DNA of 7,707 nucleotides, from assembly GCA_903643055.1 (NCBI GenBank), contig CAHJWV010000548.1:1-7707 (forward strand), read 5' to 3'. The notes below the pieces were generated by a model that worked only from the letters and a program-made list of their open reading frames with translations, was not told the DNA's origin and did not search any database. A program made the translations under genes and the position numbers. Origin of the DNA: Burkholderiales bacterium. Its GTDB lineage: Bacteria > Pseudomonadota > Gammaproteobacteria > Burkholderiales > Burkholderiaceae. Below, piece by piece: positions 5,307-7,707 of this stretch (position 1 is the first letter of the stretch; each line of letters begins with the position of its first letter).

Positions 5307-7707
5307 ATGCAGCCCCCACCGCTGATCGTTGACGAAGCCCGCCGACTGGCCACGCTGCAGTCATTGGGCGTTCTGGACAGCGATGCCGAAGAGAGCTTCG
5401 ATGCACTGGTTGCCTGCGTCGCCGAGCTGACCGATTGCCCGATGGCGGCGCTGAGCCTGGTAGATGCCGAGCGCCAATGGTTCAAGGCTGTTCATGGCCA
5501 TGCGATCGGCGCGCCGCGTGAATCACCAAGAGCCTTGTCGTTTTGCGGCCATGCGATCGCCGGCGCCGGCCGGTTCGAAGTGCCGGATGCCACGCAAGAC
5601 CCGCGCTTTGCCGACAACCCTTTCGTGACCGGCCCGCCTCACGTTCGCCTCTATGCCGCGCAACCCTTGAGCCTGAACGGTGTAAACGTCGGTACGCTGT
5701 ATGTCATCGACACCCTCGCCCGCAGCTTGAGCACCGCTCAGCACGCCGCGCTGGCGCGCATGGCGCGTGTGGCCATCGCCTTGCTTCAGGGCCGCAGCCG
5801 CGCCGCATTGCTCGATGACGAACGTTCTCGGCTGATCGACTTCGCCCGTGCCTGCGGTGACTGGATGTGGGAGACCGATGCCGCACTGCGCTACACCTGG
5901 GTGTCAGGCACATTCGAGGCATTGACCGGTGCGGCATCAGTCACCTTGAAAGGCCAACTTGTCGAAGACGCGCCGCTGCTCGACGGCCTCGGCCAGCCCT
6001 TGGCCGACGGCCAAAGCTTTCGTGATCTGCTGCGCCAGCACCAGGCCTTCAGCCGCGTGATCACCGACAAGGCGAGCGCACGCGGCACGCTGCAGATCTC
6101 GCGCAGTGCCGTGCCGCGCTTTGACGCGCAAGGCCGCTTTGCCGGTTATCGCGGCACTGCGCGCGACGTCTCGGCGCGCATCACGAACGAACGGCAGACG
6201 CACAGCCAGGCCCGGCTGCTGCGCAAGCTGTCGGCCCAGGTGCCGGGCGTGATCTTCCAGTTTCATCTGCAGCCCGATGGGCACATCCACTATTCGTATG
6301 CGAGCGACGCATCGCGCGACCTCTTCGGCCCGTCGCTTCCACCGCCCGGCGAGATCGGGCACGCCACCGGCTTGCTGCACTCGGTGCATCCCGACGACGA
6401 TGAAGGCTTCATGCGCAGCCTGATCGACGCCGGCCTGACGCTGACGCCGTGGCAACGCGAATACCGCGTGCGCGACGAGCATGGCGATGTGCGCTGGCTC
6501 GAAACACGCGCCACACCGGAGCTGCACCCGGATGGCGGCACCTTGTGGCACGGCTTCACCGCCGACGTGACGGCACGCAAGGAGATTGAGCTGGCGCTGC
6601 GCAGCAGCGATGAGCGCTGGGACATGGCAGCTTCGGCGGCGGGCATCGGCATTGCGCAGTTCAACCTGCACAACGGGCTCGTCACCTTCGACCCGCGGGC
6701 TTGCGTCAACCACGGCTTGAGCTTTCCGCAACCGCACTTCACGCTCGCCGATTGGGTGGCCTCCATCCATCCCGACGACCGCGCGTTCGCCGAAGCGGCG
6801 GTGCAACAAGCGCTGTCGAAGCTGGGGAAGCTCGATTCGCGTTATCGGCTGGTGCTGCCCGATGGCCGCGAGCGCACCCTGGAAATTCTTGCGCGTTGCA
6901 CCTTCAATGACGGGCGGGTCGACGGCATGGTCGGCACCTGCCGCGATGTGACACAGCAAGCCGTGCACGAACAACTTCAACGTGACAAGGAAGCGGCCGA
7001 ACGCACCAGCCGCGCCAAGAGCGAATTCCTTTCGCGCGTGAGCCACGAGTTGCGCACGCCCTTGAACGGCATCCTCGGCTTCGCGCAGCTGATGGCGATC
7101 GACCGCATCCAACCTCTGGCGAGCGAGCAGGCGCGGCGGCTTGACAGCGTGCTGCGTGCGGGCCGGCATCTGCTGGAGCTGATCAACGACATGCTCAAGC
7201 TCGCGCGCATTGAGCAGGAAGACTTCTCGCTGCAAGCGCTGCCGGTCGATGTGGGAGCCACGCTCAATGACTGTCTTGCGCTGATCCAGCCGTTGGCCGA
7301 CAGCACCGGCATGCAGCTGATGCCGCGGCCCACCCAAAGCCTGTGGGCCATTGGCGACCCACGCGCCGTTGAACAGGTGCTGTTGAACCTGCTGTCGAAT
7401 GCCATCAAATACAACCGGCCCGGTGGTGCGGTGCGCATTGCCTTCGACACGAGCGACGGCTGGGCACGCGTGGTGATCCGTGATGACGGCGAAGGCCTGA
7501 CGCCCGAGCAACAAGCGCATCTGTTCCAGCCATTCCATCGATTGGGTGCCGAGCATCGCCGCGTCGAAGGCACCGGTCTCGGCCTGGTGATCGCGCTGGA
7601 ACTGGCCACCGCGATGAAGGGCGGGCTTGCGCTGCACAGCGAACCCGGCATCGGTTCGACCTTCACCTTCTCGCTGCCCGCGAGCACGGCACCACCGGTC
7701 GACGCGC
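5307..7707 (+). CDS. Cytoplasmic multi-sensor histidine kinase, GAF-PAS-PAS-PAS-HisKA-HATPase (3' end outside window)
   Basis: The frame is open from an ATG at 5307 to the right edge, giving 800 visible residues and no stop. An in-frame TAG at 5283 rules out any earlier start, and the N-terminus, with ARRLATLQSLGVLDS, is typical of GAF-first sensors; no Shine-Dalgarno sequence is visible. Domains in order: GAF at about 28-160 (with FCGHAI at 79-84 and VGTLYVID at 128-135); PAS1 at about 178-292 (DWMWETD, RGTARDVSAR); PAS2 at about 305-426 (VPGVIFQF, HPDDD, GFTADVTARK); PAS3 at about 436-552 (HPDDR, GTCRDVTQQ); HisKA with phospho-acceptor His580 in SHELRTPLNG; HATPase with the N-box LLNLLSNAIKYN (Asn698), G1 DDGEGL (726-731), F-box LFQPFHRLG and G2 GTGLGL (755-760). 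All key kinase residues are present. I see no signal peptide or transmembrane segment, so it should sense an internal signal and autophosphorylate at His580. The ligand is unknown. A C-terminal receiver domain or a partner response regulator may lie beyond the edge. Confidence 0.95.
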   Translation, partial: MQPPPLIVDEARRLATLQSLGVLDSDAEESFDALVACVAELTDCPMAALSLVDAERQWFKAVHGHAIGAPRESPRALSFCGHAIAGAGRFEVPDATQDPRFADNPFVTGPPHVRLYAAQPLSLNGVNVGTLYVIDTLARSLSTAQHAALARMARVAIALLQGRSRAALLDDERSRLIDFARACGDWMWETDAALRYTWVSGTFEALTGAASVTLKGQLVEDAPLLDGLGQPLADGQSFRDLLRQHQAFSRVITDKASARGTLQISRSAVPRFDAQGRFAGYRGTARDVSARITNERQTHSQARLLRKLSAQVPGVIFQFHLQPDGHIHYSYASDASRDLFGPSLPPPGEIGHATGLLHSVHPDDDEGFMRSLIDAGLTLTPWQREYRVRDEHGDVRWLETRATPELHPDGGTLWHGFTADVTARKEIELALRSSDERWDMAASAAGIGIAQFNLHNGLVTFDPRACVNHGLSFPQPHFTLADWVASIHPDDRAFAEAAVQQALSKLGKLDSRYRLVLPDGRERTLEILARCTFNDGRVDGMVGTCRDVTQQAVHEQLQRDKEAAERTSRAKSEFLSRVSHELRTPLNGILGFAQLMAIDRIQPLASEQARRLDSVLRAGRHLLELINDMLKLARIEQEDFSLQALPVDVGATLNDCLALIQPLADSTGMQLMPRPTQSLWAIGDPRAVEQVLLNLLSNAIKYNRPGGAVRIAFDTSDGWARVVIRDDGEGLTPEQQAHLFQPFHRLGAEHRRVEGTGLGLVIALELATAMKGGLALHSEPGIGSTFTFSLPASTAPPVDA

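Noticed and set aside
5937..7637. Long minus-strand open frame (566 codons) opposite the histidine kinase
   Set aside because: The plus strand encodes a full set of GAF, PAS and kinase motifs in one frame. The antisense product is rich in Arg, Gln, His and Ala and has no recognisable fold.

Overview
The window is high-GC chromosomal DNA with the codon usage of a betaproteobacterium. The UvrA, the Cys-repeat periplasmic protein and the GAF/PAS kinase are all of types I associate with Burkholderiales, perhaps the Rhizobacter/Methylibium/Leptothrix side. That placement is inferred from protein style, not from a search. I see no insertion sequence, phage gene, CRISPR array, tRNA or rRNA, so this looks like ordinary core/accessory chromosome.

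Layout, left to right. (1) Positions 2-838, plus strand: the C-terminal part of an unrecognised protein that enters from the left edge. It has a long Pro/Ala-rich linker and a small C-terminal globular domain. (2) Positions 839-947: a short gap holding a perfect 9-bp inverted repeat (890-912). (3) Positions 948-3902, plus strand: a complete uvrA, the damage-recognition ATPase of nucleotide excision repair, closed by an 11-bp hairpin (3911-3937). (4) Positions 3903-4356: mostly non-coding, with a second hairpin and a possible 55-residue single-pass membrane protein on the minus strand (4073-4240). (5) Positions 4357-4917, minus strand: a secreted 186-residue Lys/Ala-rich helical protein built on three Cys-x10-Cys repeats, with a clear ribosome binding site. 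(6) Positions 4918-5306: a 389-bp divergent intergenic region with no confident element. (7) Positions 5307 to the right edge, plus strand: a large cytoplasmic hybrid-sensor-type histidine kinase (GAF, three PAS domains, HisKA, HATPase) that runs off the window without a stop.

The genes do not form one pathway. uvrA is a housekeeping repair gene. The Cys-repeat protein and the kinase are divergently transcribed and share a promoter region, which allows but does not show a regulatory link. The parts most worth a second look are the Cys-x10-Cys repeat protein with its possible small membrane neighbour, and the palindrome in front of uvrA. I found no convincing evidence of a wholly new system here.
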